A stretch of DNA of 64,000 nucleotides from Schaalia sp. HMT-172 (GCF_030644365.1 NZ_CP130058.1:2170001-2234000), one strand, 5' to 3'. Numbered from the stretch's first letter, positions 8,781-17,879 are shown. The notes: generated by a model from the letters alone, not told the origin. Numbers and translations are program-made.

Positions 8781-8980
8781 CCCGCGAATTCGAACCTGGG
8801 CCCCCTAATTCGCACGTGGGCCCGCTCATCCGCGCCTGGGCCCGCTAATGCGAGCGTGGGTCCGCTAACTCGCACGTAGGCCCGCTAATACGAGCGTGGG
8901 CAGCCCCGCCCAGACACGGAATAGCGGGTTGACGTGCGAAATAGCCGGTTAGCGCACGCAATAGCGGGTTCGCGTGCGAG
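8781..8980. repeat. Inverted tandem array A (20-bp units: six forward, three reversed)
   Basis: Six contiguous 20-bp units of the form CCCGCTAATNCGAGCGTGGG run from 8781 to 8900. After a ~20-bp centre, three 20-bp units of the opposite orientation (AATAGCGGGTT-N2-CGTGCGA type) follow from about 8920 to 8980. No spacers separate the units, unlike a CRISPR. Confidence 0.85.
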
Positions 8981-9107
8981 CGACACACCAGGCCGGGCAC
9001 CGTTTTGCCCAAAACGTAGACCACCTCGCCCACGACACCCCATTGTCGGCGTTTGTCGCCGAGGTGGTCTGCGGTTTGGGCGCCACGCCGCCCCGAACCG
9101 CGACCTC

Positions 9108-9212
9108 ACCGCCACCAAACGGGGGGAATTGCACCAATAGAGGCGCGACACGCCGGCGACACGCCGACGGGATGCTTCTAATGCTGCAAAACCCCCATCG
9201 CCAAAGATGCGA
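9108..9212. repeat. ~100-bp direct repeat R, copy 1
   Basis: Matches 9273-9369 over nearly its whole length (ACCGCCACCAAACGGGGG through CATCGCCAAAGATGCGA), with a small internal length difference. Each copy has inverted ends around TTGCACCAATAGA / TCTAATGGTGCAA. Confidence 0.85.
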
Positions 9213-9272
9213 CGCTCTCCGAAAGGGTCAGAGAGCGCGGACGGGCCCGGGCGCGACCTGCTTTCCAATGAC

Positions 9273-9369
9273 ACCGCCACCAAACGGGGGGGGGAATTGC
9301 ACCAATAGAGCCACGACACGCCGGCGGGAGGCTTCTAATGGTGCAAAACCCCCATCGCCAAAGATGCGA
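9273..9369. repeat. ~100-bp direct repeat R, copy 2
   Basis: Second copy of the 9108-9212 repeat. Its internal inverted repeat is better preserved: TTGCACCAATAGA pairs with TCTAATGGTGCAA with one mismatch. On the minus strand this copy replaces the interior of an IS3-type orfA reading frame, so it may mark a deletion or insertion event. Confidence 0.8.
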
Positions 9370-9445
9370 TCGAAGACCCTGTATCCAACGCCAGACTCGC
9401 CACATCACGACGATACTCCGGTGTCAAACGACGACGAGTTCCCAT
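9350..9445 (-). pseudogene. Remnant of an IS3-family transposase orfA (N-terminal ~32 residues)
   Basis: The frame from the ATG at 9445 reads MGTRRRLTPEYRRDVASLAL and continues through SSIASLA. This matches the usual helix-turn-helix start of IS3-family OrfA proteins (R-TPEYRRDV-S-, then IA-VA). The frame then breaks into the repeat R sequence and stops, so no complete transposase is made. No terminal repeats belonging to it were found. It is unrelated in sequence to the intact IS at 23118-24590. Confidence 0.45.
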
Positions 9446-9520
9446 TAACAGGCACCTCACTTTCCGCAGGCACTCACACCCGCTTAACGAAGTGTCAACA
9501 ACACAAGCCAAACCCCAGCT

Positions 9521-9631
9521 CGCATGTGGATAGGTAACGCGCATGTGGATAGCTTAATAACCTATCCGGATGCTCATAACCTATCCGGATGTTCATAACC
9601 TATCCGGATGTCGATAATCTATCCGCGTGCG
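9521..9631. repeat. Inverted tandem array B (19-bp units)
   Basis: Two units CGCATGTGGATAGG(T) face four units ATAACCTATCCGGATG, with 19-bp spacing (right units start at 9557, 9576, 9595, 9614). The centre is TTAATAA flanked by GGATAG and CTATCC. Closely related to the array at 20011-20116. Confidence 0.85.
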
Positions 9632-9800
9632 GTGTGGGCGCCTGTTGGCAGGTGCAAGCGAGCGCCGGTCGGGCGTCGCCGACGGGGCCTTGCTGCACGG
9701 GCGCGGGTAGGGCAGCGCCGATAAACGTCGGTGGAGACGTCGTCGGCAATGGCGGGGGCATCACGGTCGGACAGCTCCGCGACAGCACATGTTGCCGATG

Positions 9801-9927
9801 GGGCAATCCGCCCAATCAGGAAGATTCAACGCCTTGTGATCGCGTGAAATCCTCCCTAACGGGTTGAAAGCTTCCAATCAGTTGCAATTTTCTCGACCGG
9901 GCTGAATCTTCTCAACCAGGTTGCCCC
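9801..9927. repeat. Degenerate inverted tandem array E
   Basis: Left arm words GGGGCAATC and GAAGATTCAA face right arm words GGTTGAAAGCTTCC, GTTGCAATTTTC, CTGAATCTTC and TTGCCCC at roughly 19-20 bp steps. The outer GGGGCAA (9801) and TTGCCCC (9921-9927) pair. It is less regular than the other arrays. Confidence 0.5.
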
Positions 9928-10156
9928 AGTCAACAACGCCGCAGGCCACCAACCGGAACGACCGCAACAACGCCGAAAAGTCACCCTCTCAGCAACACGA
10001 TTTATCCATCCTCATAGTTGGTCCCATCCACCTAAAACGGCTCTTCACATTGTGGGGTGTGGGGGTGGTGGTCGAAGCGTGCCGGGGGTCGTGGACAGTG
10101 TCGTGGGACGACGACCGAACACAGGAGTTCACCTTGGGCGCCTCATCAACCAAAAC

Positions 10157-10261
10157 TCGCATGCAATTCGGGTACCCGAACTTTCTGCAGCGCCCGAAAA
10201 CGTTGCAATTCCAACGGTGCGATTTCAATGTTTGAAATACGTGTGGGGGAATTGCATGCGA
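10157..10261. repeat. 105-bp inverted-repeat element, copy 1 (MITE-like)
   Basis: Ends in a perfect 13-bp inverted repeat (TCGCATGCAATTC / GAATTGCATGCGA). Its right half contains AACGTTGCAATTCCAACG and TTTGAAATAC, shared with the element at 20424-20530. There is no coding capacity. No clear target duplication is visible. Confidence 0.75.
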
Positions 10262-10383
10262 CATTTCTGAGGAACCACAACATGAGACGCCACAAAGGCA
10301 CCACGAAGTGCCCCAAGCAGAAGACAACGCAAGCCCAGAAGACCCCCACAACCCCGACAGCCGCCACAACCGCCACAAGCACG

Positions 10384-10478
10384 GGGGCACTGCACCCGTT
10401 ATGTGGCGGTGCACCCGTTATGTGGCGCTGCACCCGAACAGAAGAGGTGCATTGCCTACGGATCGGGTGCAGTGCCCC
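10384..10478. repeat. Inverted tandem array C
   Basis: Three units of TGCACCCGTTATGTGGCG type (starts 10391, 10410, 10429; 19-bp steps) face two reversed units (20-bp step). The outer ends form a perfect 15-bp inverted repeat: GGGGCACTGCACCCG (10384-10398) and CGGGTGCAGTGCCCC (10464-10478). Confidence 0.8.
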
Positions 10479-10719
10479 AACATACAAGAACAAACGCGGA
10501 ACTGGCACACCGAACCACTCACCGCCGCACCCCTCCATGCGCAGCTGGGCCCTACTGGTGGCAGGACGGGCACGCCGCCCACGCCACCACCTGCACCCCG
10601 GCCCACTCCGACACCTCCCACACCCTTACATGCGAAGAGCCCCTAAAACACTGACTTTCCCGCACCAACACGCCGAAAAGTCACCGCTCCAGCAACACGT
10701 AGTGTCCTATAACCAACAG

Positions 10720-10751
10720 CGCCGCCCCGACGCGGGCGCGTCGGGGCGGCG
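10720..10751 (-). terminator. Terminator of the dnaK-grpE-dnaJ-hspR operon
   Basis: CGCCGCCCCGACGC (10720-10733) pairs perfectly with 10738-10751 around a GGGC loop, 38 bases after the hspR stop. The minus-strand flank (CTGTTGGTTAT) is only mildly T-rich. Confidence 0.75.
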
Positions 10752-10788
10752 GTGCAGCACTCAGGACAGCGACAGAGCGCCGAGACTC

Positions 10789-11397
10789 TCACCGGGAGAT
10801 GATCGTCCCCTCGATAACGGCGCGAGCGCTCGCGCGCCCAGCAGGCCCGGGCAGCGCGGAGTGCCCAGCAGGCCCGGGCAACGCGGAGCGCCCAGCAGGT
10901 CCAGGCAGCGCGGAGCGCACGGGCGGCTCGGCGGTGGACATCGCCGCGATGGCGGCCATGGGGTCCCACACGGTGAGGGAGCCACCGGAGCGGGCGGCGG
11001 GCTGGGAGGAGCGGTCCCACGGGCGCTGGCCACGCCTCATCGGCATGACCTGACCGTCCGCGGACGCCGCGAACACGCGGTTGCGGCGAGCCTCTGCGGC
11101 TGCGACCGCCCCACGCAGGGCGTCACGCTCCTCTTCCAGGGCCTCGACGCGGCGCTCGAGCTCGAGAATACGTCGGATGCCCGCCAGGTTGATGCCCTCC
11201 TCCTGGCTCATCCGCTGCACGTCGCGCAGGCGCTGCACGTCACGCTTCGTGTAGCGGCGCCCCCGCCCTTTGGTGCGGGCGGGGATCACCAGGCCGAGGC
11301 GGTCGTACTGGCGCAGCGTCTGCGGGTGCATGCCCGCCAGCTCGGCCGCGACCGAAATGACGAACGTCACCGCATCGTCTGTTTCAGTCGGTGCCAC
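10789..11397 (-). CDS. hspR: Heat-shock transcriptional repressor HspR (MerR family)
   Basis: Represses the dnaK operon and clpB by binding HAIR sites; DnaK acts as its co-repressor in related actinobacteria. 202 residues. The MerR-type winged helix-turn-helix is at about residues 12-80 (AGMHPQTLRQYDRLGLVIP, RRYTKRDVQRL, EEGINLAGIRRIL), followed by a coiled coil (ELERRVEALEEERDALR). The C-terminus carries three copies of a nine-residue RSALPGPAG-like repeat encoded by a 27-bp tandem DNA repeat, which is not part of the core family. The GTG start at 11397 follows the dnaJ stop by three bases, and GAGGAG from the end of dnaJ serves as the ribosome site. Confidence 0.93.
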   Translation of the reverse strand: MAPTETDDAVTFVISVAAELAGMHPQTLRQYDRLGLVIPARTKGRGRRYTKRDVQRLRDVQRMSQEEGINLAGIRRILELERRVEALEEERDALRGAVAAAEARRNRVFAASADGQVMPMRRGQRPWDRSSQPAARSGGSLTVWDPMAAIAAMSTAEPPVRSALPGPAGRSALPGPAGHSALPGPAGRASARAVIEGTIISR

Positions 11398-11400
11398 GGC

Positions 11401-12450
11401 TTACTCCTCCGCAGCCTCGGCCAGCCAGGCGCGCACGTCGAGGTCACCCTCGGCCTTCGCCATCTCCTCCGCGAGCTTCTTGAGGTCGCGGCTCGGCTTC
11501 TCAGGCACCTGGATGGAAACGCGGGCAATCAGGTCACCCGTCGCCTTGGAGGTCTTCACGCCCCCGCCGCGCACGCGGATTTCCGCGCCCGAGGAGGAGC
11601 CCGCGGGCACCTTCACGGTGGCCGTGTTGCCGTCGATCGTCGGGATGTCGACGACGGCACCGAGGATGGCCTCGGACACGGTCACGGGCAGATCCATGAC
11701 CAGGTCGTTACCCTCCCGCGAGTACACGGGGTGCGGCTTGACGGTCACGGCGACCTCGAGGTCGCCGGTGGGACCGCCGTGCGTACCGGGCTTGCCGTGC
11801 CCCTTGACGCGGACCTTCTGGCCGTCCTTGATGCCCGCGGGGATGCGGACCTTGATCGGAGAACCACCGACCTTGATGGTCAGGGTCGCGCCGTTGAGGG
11901 CCTGGCGGAAAGAAATTGACAGCTTCGCGCGCACGGTGCCGCCCTTTTCGGGCGTCGGCGCGCTACGCGGGGCGTGACCGCCACCGAAGGACGAGCCGTA
12001 GGGGTCGCCACCGAATCGCGCGCTCGCGCCACCGCCACCGCCGAAGAGGCCGGAGAGGATGTCCTCGAAGCCAGCCCCGCCGCCGGGCATGCCGGAAGTC
12101 TGGAAGCGCACGTTTGGACCGCCGCCACCGAAGCCGCCGCCGCCACCGAAGGCCCCGAAGAGATCCTCGAAGCCGCCTGTGCCGCCCGAACCGGCGGAGA
12201 ATCGAGCCCCGCCGCCGGCCATCGCGCGGATCGCGTCGTAGCGCTTGCGATCCTCGTCGTTGGACAGGACCGCGTATGCCTCACCGATTTCCTTGAAGTT
12301 GGCTTCGGCTGCCTTGTCGCCCGGGTTCTGATCCGGGTGCCACTTGCGAGCCAGCTTACGGTAGGCCTTCGTGATGGCCTTCTTGTCCGCCGTCTTGTCG
12401 ACTCCGAGGACCTTGTAGAAGTCCTTGGAGAACCAGTCCTGTTCACTCAC
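11401..12450 (-). CDS. dnaJ: Co-chaperone DnaJ/CbpA type, without zinc finger
   Basis: J-protein that delivers substrates to DnaK and stimulates its ATPase. J domain at about residues 8-75 with HPD at 38-40 ([12 protein letters not shown]), a long Gly/Phe-rich linker (about 78-165), then the two C-terminal substrate-binding beta domains ([29 protein letters not shown]). The four CxxCxGxG zinc-finger repeats of classical DnaJ are absent, so this is a class B (CbpA-like) J-protein even though it sits in the dnaK operon. 349 residues. The GTG start has AGAGGTG upstream. Confidence 0.9.
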   Translation of the reverse strand: MSEQDWFSKDFYKVLGVDKTADKKAITKAYRKLARKWHPDQNPGDKAAEANFKEIGEAYAVLSNDEDRKRYDAIRAMAGGGARFSAGSGGTGGFEDLFGAFGGGGGFGGGGPNVRFQTSGMPGGGAGFEDILSGLFGGGGGASARFGGDPYGSSFGGGHAPRSAPTPEKGGTVRAKLSISFRQALNGATLTIKVGGSPIKVRIPAGIKDGQKVRVKGHGKPGTHGGPTGDLEVAVTVKPHPVYSREGNDLVMDLPVTVSEAILGAVVDIPTIDGNTATVKVPAGSSSGAEIRVRGGGVKTSKATGDLIARVSIQVPEKPSRDLKKLAEEMAKAEGDLDVRAWLAEAAEE

Positions 12451-12489
12451 GCGCGTGTCACCTCTCTTTCAGTTGCGAGCGTGTCGATG

Positions 12490-13146
12490 TTATTCAGGGT
12501 TGTTCACCAGCACCTTCGCGGCGCGCACGACGCGGTCTGCGCGGCGGTAGCCGCTCGCGAGGACCTGCCCGATGACGGGGTGGTCGACGTCGGCGCTGGT
12601 TGTCGCCATGAGGGCGTCGTGCAGGGTGGGGTCGAAGTCGTCGCCCTCGGCGCCGTAGCGCTCCAGCTCGAAACGCGTCTTGAGCGTCTCCTCAAGCTTG
12701 GTGGCGATCGACGCGAAGGGCCCGTCCTCCAGGTCGCCGTGCGCGCGGGCGGCGGCGATGTCGTCGAGGACGCTGATGAGCGACTCGATGACCTCGTCCT
12801 GACCGGCGGTCTTGTGGCCGGGGATGGCCTCCTTGGAGCGGCGCACGTAGTTGGCGTACTCCTGGCCCTGGTTGTACAGCTCCGCGTTGGCGCGGGCCAG
12901 CTGGTCTTCGACGGCCGCGATGCGCTCGAGGGCGTTGGCGAGGTCGGAGTCCTCGATCTGCTCTTCGAAGGCGCTCATGTCGTCGGTCGCGTCCTCGGAC
13001 GAGGCCTGGGCTGCGTCATCCGCGCCGGGCGCGGTCTCGTTATTCTCGGCCGCCTGGCCGGCCGGGGCCGACTCGGTGGAGTCGGCCCCGGCGACGTTGG
13101 CGTCTTCGTTGGGCGCCGAGAAACCGTTGGTTTCTTCGGTGCTCAC
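12490..13146 (-). CDS. grpE: Nucleotide exchange factor GrpE
   Basis: Homodimeric exchange factor that releases ADP from DnaK. 218 residues: an acidic, disordered N-terminus (~55 residues), a long helix ([22 protein letters not shown] to NYVRRSKE), and the C-terminal beta domain with [20 protein letters not shown] and [16 protein letters not shown]. The GTG start overlaps the dnaK stop by 4 bp (GTGA), so translation is coupled to dnaK. The gap of 39 bp to dnaJ keeps the operon together. Confidence 0.95.
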   Translation of the reverse strand: MSTEETNGFSAPNEDANVAGADSTESAPAGQAAENNETAPGADDAAQASSEDATDDMSAFEEQIEDSDLANALERIAAVEDQLARANAELYNQGQEYANYVRRSKEAIPGHKTAGQDEVIESLISVLDDIAAARAHGDLEDGPFASIATKLEETLKTRFELERYGAEGDDFDPTLHDALMATTSADVDHPVIGQVLASGYRRADRVVRAAKVLVNNPE

Positions 13147-14978
13147 TTGTTGTCCTCGTCAACGATCTCGGCGTCCACGACGTCGTCCTGCGCGGGCGCG
13201 GACTGGGCTGCGGCCTCGTCGGCCTGCTGCTTGGCGTAGATCTCCTGGCCGATCTTCATGCCGGACTCGGACAGGGCGGCCATCGTGGTCTTCACGGCCT
13301 CGATGTCGTCACCCTTGAGGGCTTCCTTGACGGCGTCGACGTCCTTCTGGACGGCCGCGCGGGTCTCCTCGGAGATCTTGTCGGCCTCGTCCTTGAGCAG
13401 CTTTTCCGTCGAGTAGACGGCCTGCTCAGCCTGGTTGCGGGTGTCGGCGTCCTCGCGGCGCTTCTTGTCCTCGGCGGCGTGCTCTTCGGCCTCGCGCACC
13501 ATGCGGTCGATATCCTCCTTGGGCAGGGAGGAACCGCCGGTGATCGTCACGGACTGCTCCTTGCCGGTGCCGCGGTCCTTCGCGGAGACGTGGACGATGC
13601 CGTTCGCGTCGATGTCGAAGGTGACCTCGATCTGCGGCACGCCGCGCGGGGCGGGGGCGATGCCGGACAGCTCGAAGGTGCCGAGCAGCTTGTTGTCGCG
13701 GGCGAACTCGCGCTCGCCCTGGTAGACCTGGATGAGCACGGAGGGCTGGCCGTCCTCGGCGGTGGAGAAGATCTCCGAGGCCTTGGTCGGGATGGCCGTG
13801 TTGCGGTCGATGAGCTTGGTCATGACGCCACCCTTGGTCTCGATGCCGAGCGATAGGGGGGTCACGTCGATGAGCAGGACGTCCTTGCGGTCACCCTGGA
13901 TGACGCCGGCCTGCAGGGCGGCGCCCACGGCGACGACCTCATCGGGGTTGACGCCCTTGTTGGGCTCGCGGCCGCCGGTCAGCTCCTTGACGACCTCGGT
14001 GACGGCGGGCATACGGGTGGAGCCGCCGACGAGCACGACGTGGTCGATCTCGGAGACGGTCACGCCGGCCTCGGCCATGACATCGCGGAAGGGCTTCTTG
14101 GTGCGCTCGAGCAGGTCGGAGGTGAGCTCCTCGAACTTGGCGCGCGTCAGGGTCTCATCCAGGTGGATGGGGCCGTCAGCGGTCATGGACAGGTACTGCA
14201 GCGAGATGTTCGTGGAGGTCGCGGAGGACAGCTCCTTCTTCGCCTGCTCAGCAGCTTCCTTCAGGCGCTGGAGAGCGACCGCGTCCTTGGACAGGTCGGC
14301 GCCGGTCTTGGCCTTGACCTGGTCGATCAGCCAGTTGACGATGCGCTGATCCCAGTCGTCGCCGCCCAGGTGGTTGTCGCCGGAGGTGGCGCGCACCTGG
14401 ATGGTAGAGAAGCCATCGTCGTCCTTGCCCACCTCGAGGAGGGACACGTCGAAGGTGCCACCACCGAGGTCGAAGACCAGGATGAGCTCGTCTTCCTTGC
14501 CCTTTTCGAGGCCGTAGGCCAGGGCAGCGGCCGTGGGCTCGTTGACGATGCGCTCGACCTTGAGGCCGGCGATCTGTCCGGCGTCCTTCGTGGCCTGGCG
14601 CTGAGCGTCGTTGAAGTAGGCGGGGACGGTGATGACGGCCTCGGTGACGGGCTCACCCAGGTAGGCCTCGGCGTCAGCCTTCAGCTTCATGAGGATGCGC
14701 GCGGAGATTTCCTGCGCGGTGTACTTCTTGCCGTCGATCTCCGTGGTCCAGTCGGTGCCCATGTGGCGCTTGACGGAGGAGATGGTGCGGTCAACGTTGG
14801 TGACGGCCTGGCGCTTGGCGATCTCGCCAACCAGGACCTCACCGGTCTTGGAGAAGGCGACGACCGAGGGGGTCGTACGGGCGCCTTCAGCGTTGGGGAT
14901 GATGGTGGGCTCGCCGCCTTCGAGGACGGCGATAGCGGAGTTGGTGGTGCCGAGGTCGATGCCGACTGCACGTGCCAT
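13143..14978 (-). CDS. dnaK: Chaperone protein DnaK (Hsp70)
   Basis: ATP-dependent Hsp70. 611 residues from ATG 14978 ([15 protein letters not shown]), with an AAGGA ribosome site. ATPase domain motifs: phosphate 1 [40 protein letters not shown]; then the linker [16 protein letters not shown], the substrate-binding beta domain, and a helical lid ending in an acidic tail ([10 protein letters not shown]). An in-frame ORF extends 79 codons further upstream but only translates the HAIR repeat region, so it is not the real start. First gene of the operon with grpE, dnaJ and hspR. Confidence 0.97.
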   Translation of the reverse strand: MARAVGIDLGTTNSAIAVLEGGEPTIIPNAEGARTTPSVVAFSKTGEVLVGEIAKRQAVTNVDRTISSVKRHMGTDWTTEIDGKKYTAQEISARILMKLKADAEAYLGEPVTEAVITVPAYFNDAQRQATKDAGQIAGLKVERIVNEPTAAALAYGLEKGKEDELILVFDLGGGTFDVSLLEVGKDDDGFSTIQVRATSGDNHLGGDDWDQRIVNWLIDQVKAKTGADLSKDAVALQRLKEAAEQAKKELSSATSTNISLQYLSMTADGPIHLDETLTRAKFEELTSDLLERTKKPFRDVMAEAGVTVSEIDHVVLVGGSTRMPAVTEVVKELTGGREPNKGVNPDEVVAVGAALQAGVIQGDRKDVLLIDVTPLSLGIETKGGVMTKLIDRNTAIPTKASEIFSTAEDGQPSVLIQVYQGEREFARDNKLLGTFELSGIAPAPRGVPQIEVTFDIDANGIVHVSAKDRGTGKEQSVTITGGSSLPKEDIDRMVREAEEHAAEDKKRREDADTRNQAEQAVYSTEKLLKDEADKISEETRAAVQKDVDAVKEALKGDDIEAVKTTMAALSESGMKIGQEIYAKQQADEAAAQSAPAQDDVVDAEIVDEDNK

Positions 14979-15074
14979 GGTTGTTGTCCTTTCGTTCGCT
15001 AGGCCGTCTCCGCGTTCGGGGCGGCTCGCGTTGGTCTGTGTGGTTTCTGTGGTGCCGGGTGTTCCCGACACATC

Positions 15075-15238
15075 CTTGAGTCTGATGTACTCAACTTTAG
15101 GAGCCGGGGTTTTATTCCGCAACCCGTAGCCCTCAAACTTGAGTCTGATGTACTCAACTTTAGAGGCTTGGGTTTTATTCCCCGACGAAGCCCCTCGAGA
15201 GGTTGAGCCGCTCAAAACCTGAGTCTGATGTACTCAAC
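15075..15238 (-). promoter_or_regulatory. Threefold HAIR operator/promoter region of the dnaK operon
   Basis: Three HAIR sites, each (C/T)TGAGT-CTGATGT-ACTCAAC with an identical 7-base spacer: 15075-15095, 15138-15158 and 15218-15238. Each is followed at a similar distance by a repeated TTTTATTCC, which reads GGAATAAAA on the dnaK strand and may be part of a -10 region. The units look like tandem duplications of one operator-promoter block. The rest of the 14979-15448 gap (about 200 bp to the fucosidase) shows nothing else clear. Confidence 0.88.
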
Positions 15239-15448
15239 CTTCTCGTCACGCTTTTATTCCATCCACGACCACGACGACGTTCAACCCGCCCCAGCATGAC
15301 TAAAACCGACACATGAAATCGCTTAGTAAGTAACGCGAAAGCCTGGCGTAAGGAAACACAAAGGTCACTGGTGGCGTAGCACACCGCGACTCTGGCACAC
15401 TAAAGGCACTCTCACCGTTCGAGAGCCACGTCAATCAATGGAGACTTG

Positions 15449-17815
15449 ATGCGCATCACAAACCGACTGGCTGGCAGCCTCCTCGCCGGCCTCCTCACAC
15501 TAGGAATGGCAGGTCCCGCCTTGGCAGACACGCCCGAAGCCGACGGCGCCCAGCCCGCCGCCCCCGCCCCCCAGGTAACCTACGACGCACGCTACGCGAT
15601 CCCCGCGGCCGTACCCGCCTCCAGCGAGGCGAAGGTCGCGCAGTGGCAGGACATGAAGTACGCGATGTTCATCCACTGGGGCGTCTACTCCTCCTACGCC
15701 GGCTGGTACAAGGGCCAGAAGCAGGAAGTGGGCTACCCCGAACAGATCAAGGCGTGGGGCCACCAGCAGACCTGGGACTCCCGCATCCCGCTGCAAGGCA
15801 TCCCCCGCGACGAATACCTGGCCACCGCCCAGACCTTCGAAGCCCCCAACTTCGACGCGACCGCGTGGTGCCAGCAGGCCAAGGACAGCGGCATGAAGAT
15901 GCTGCTCATCACCTCCAAGCACCACGACGGCTTCGCCATGTGGGACACGGCAACGACCGACTACAACTTCACGAAGCAGTCACCCTCCCACCGCGACCCA
16001 ATCCTCGAGCTGTCGCAGGCCTGCCAGAAGGTCGGCATCAAGTTCGGCCTCTACTTCTCCAACATCGACTGGGAGAAACAGCCCGAAAACCCGTGGACAA
16101 ACGCCAACACCCTCGACGAAGAGGGCTACATGGAGTACATCCATGAGCAGCTCAAGGAACTCCTCGGCGGCAAGTACGGCGAGATCGCCGAGCTCTGGTA
16201 CGACATGGGCAAGCCGAACCCCGCCCAGTCCGACCAGCTGCGCGCATGGGCCCACGAGCTCCAGCCCAACATCATGATCAACTCCCGCGTGGGCAACGAC
16301 CGCGCAGACTTCGAGGTCGGCTGGGACAACGAGATGCAGTCCGAGCAGACCCAGGGCCCCTGGGAGTCGGCCGTCTCGATCTTCCACAAGACCTGGGGCT
16401 ACGCGAACTGGGACGACGCCGCCCCCACCTTCAAGGACACCGGCTACCCGGACTACACCGAGGAAGAATGGGACCACATCCAGCCGGTCGACAACACGAC
16501 GACGCTTCGTAAGGCCCCGGACGGCGCGAAGACGAAGACCACCGAGATCGTCGGCAACATGTTCTCGACCGTGGCCCTGGGCGGCCAGTTCCTCTTCAAC
16601 GTCGGCCCCAAGTTCGACGGCTCCTACGACCCATGGGACGCCTCGGTCCTGGCGGGCATCGGCGACTGGAACCGCGCGCACCCCGGCATCCTGAACAACT
16701 CGCGCCCGACCCACTACCCCATCGAGACCTGGGGCAAGACCATGGTCGACGACTCCCACATCTACCTGGGCATCGAGAAGTGGCCGGCCGACGGCACGGT
16801 CACGCTGCGCGGCGCCGGCGCCAACGACATCTCCTCGGTGAAGCTCGACGGCTCCGACGCGCCCCTGACCTACAAGGTCACGGGCAACGACCTCGTCATC
16901 ACGCTGCCCGCCCAGCCCGACGAGATCCTCCCCGTCGTCACGGTCACCACGAACGGCGCGCCCACCTACGTGCCCACCGGCCTGACCACCATCGGCACCG
17001 AGGCGACCACGATCCCCGCCACCAGCCTCGAAAAGTTCAAGGCCCCCACCCCCAAGACCGGTGAGACGAGCTTCATCGCCTCCATCACCTCCGGCGACCA
17101 GGTCGCCTCGGGCGTGACCGTCTCCTTCGAGACGCAGGGCTTCACCGACGCCTACGCGAAGTACAAGGTCACCGTCGCCGGCCAGGTCAAGGGCGGCCTA
17201 ACCGTCGCGGACCTCAACGCCGGCGTCGGCCCCTTCGCGATCGGCCCGAACCAGACCGCGCGCGTGACCCTCGAGTACGACAACCCGGATTACGTCCTCA
17301 AGGGCTTCGGCAAGGACGCGACCGTCACCTCGGTCACCGTCAAGGCCGCGACCCTCTCGACGCCCGCCGTCACCGTCGAGCCCTCGACCGTCGAGGCAGG
17401 CAAGACCGTCACCGTGACGGGCACGGGCTTCGCCCCCGAGTCCGCAGTGACGCTCACGCTGCACTCCGAACCCGTCGAGGTCGGCACCGCGACCACGGAC
17501 CCGAGCGGTGCTTTCACCGCCACCGTGACGGTTCCGGCCACCACCGACGCCGGGGCGCACACGCTCGTCGCCTCCACCGCCACTCCCCTCGCCGAGGCCT
17601 CGGCCGCCCTGACGGTCACCGCGCCCCCCGCGCCGGCCCCGTCCGACGACTCGGGCGCCCAGCCCTCCGCGGCCCCCTCCCCCGCCCCCGAGCAGGGCGG
17701 CAAGGGCGGCCTGGCCCGCACGGGTTCTCACGGGCTGCTCGCCGGGGCGTTCGCCCTGGTCGCAGCCGGCGCAGGCACCGCCTTCATTCGCCGCTCTCGC
17801 CGAGCCAAGGCATAG
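15449..17815 (+). CDS. Secreted, sortase-anchored alpha-L-fucosidase (GH29)
   Basis: Extracellular glycosidase that removes alpha-L-fucose from glycans, for example host mucin or blood-group sugars. 788 residues: signal peptide (LAGSLLAGLLTLGMAGPALA, cut near residue 27); GH29 barrel at about 60-430 with MKYAMFIHWGVYSSY, LITSKHHDGFAMWDT and ELWYDMG (the family nucleophile Asp); a beta domain; two Ig-like modules (the second TVEPSTVEAGKTVTVTGTGF); a Pro/Ala linker; and a wall-sorting signal LARTG plus hydrophobic helix and RRSRR. LAxTG is the motif of class E sortases. The ATG at 15449 has GGAG five bases upstream; the TTG just before it is less likely. No fucose uptake genes adjoin it. Confidence 0.92.
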   Translation: MRITNRLAGSLLAGLLTLGMAGPALADTPEADGAQPAAPAPQVTYDARYAIPAAVPASSEAKVAQWQDMKYAMFIHWGVYSSYAGWYKGQKQEVGYPEQIKAWGHQQTWDSRIPLQGIPRDEYLATAQTFEAPNFDATAWCQQAKDSGMKMLLITSKHHDGFAMWDTATTDYNFTKQSPSHRDPILELSQACQKVGIKFGLYFSNIDWEKQPENPWTNANTLDEEGYMEYIHEQLKELLGGKYGEIAELWYDMGKPNPAQSDQLRAWAHELQPNIMINSRVGNDRADFEVGWDNEMQSEQTQGPWESAVSIFHKTWGYANWDDAAPTFKDTGYPDYTEEEWDHIQPVDNTTTLRKAPDGAKTKTTEIVGNMFSTVALGGQFLFNVGPKFDGSYDPWDASVLAGIGDWNRAHPGILNNSRPTHYPIETWGKTMVDDSHIYLGIEKWPADGTVTLRGAGANDISSVKLDGSDAPLTYKVTGNDLVITLPAQPDEILPVVTVTTNGAPTYVPTGLTTIGTEATTIPATSLEKFKAPTPKTGETSFIASITSGDQVASGVTVSFETQGFTDAYAKYKVTVAGQVKGGLTVADLNAGVGPFAIGPNQTARVTLEYDNPDYVLKGFGKDATVTSVTVKAATLSTPAVTVEPSTVEAGKTVTVTGTGFAPESAVTLTLHSEPVEVGTATTDPSGAFTATVTVPATTDAGAHTLVASTATPLAEASAALTVTAPPAPAPSDDSGAQPSAAPSPAPEQGGKGGLARTGSHGLLAGAFALVAAGAGTAFIRRSRRAKA

Positions 17816-17843
17816 CCGCCGCGTGTGCTGAACCACCGCAGAC

Positions 17844-17879
17844 GGGGGCGGGGCGTAGCTGACGCTACGCCCCGCCCCC
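17844..17879. terminator. Strong 16-bp stem-loop after the fucosidase gene
   Basis: GGGGGCGGGGCGTAGC pairs perfectly with GCTACGCCCCGCCCCC around a TGAC loop, 28 bases after the stop codon. Confidence 0.85.

Larger units (their letters stand above)
8011..10788. other. Repeat-filled gene desert I
   Basis: 2.8 kb without a convincing intact gene on either strand; the small frames here have no ribosome sites or recognisable domains. It holds hairpin clusters (8350-8373; 8449-8557), inverted tandem arrays of 19-20 bp units (8781-8980, 9521-9631, 9801-9927, 10384-10478), a ~100-bp direct repeat (9108-9212 and 9273-9369), an IS3 orfA remnant, a 29-bp direct repeat spaced exactly 700 bp (9971-9999 and 10671-10699), and a 105-bp inverted-repeat element (10157-10261). 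Base composition is lower in GC than the flanks around 9800-10350. Confidence 0.8.

Noticed and set aside
8775-8810. tRNA-like GGTTCGAAT sequence on the minus strand
   Set aside because: The T-stem does not pair, and no acceptor, D or anticodon stems could be built. It is part of the 20-bp repeat array.
8781-8980. CRISPR array
   Set aside because: Units are 20 bp and contiguous with no spacers, the second half is inverted, and no cas genes are present.
8974-9537. 187-codon plus-strand frame in desert I
   Set aside because: Its apparent internal similarity (PPNGG-NCTNR twice) comes from the direct repeat R at DNA level. No ribosome site or known domain.
14979-15215. N-terminal extension of DnaK by 79 codons
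   Set aside because: The extension translates the HAIR operator repeats. DnaK starts normally at 14978 with a ribosome site.
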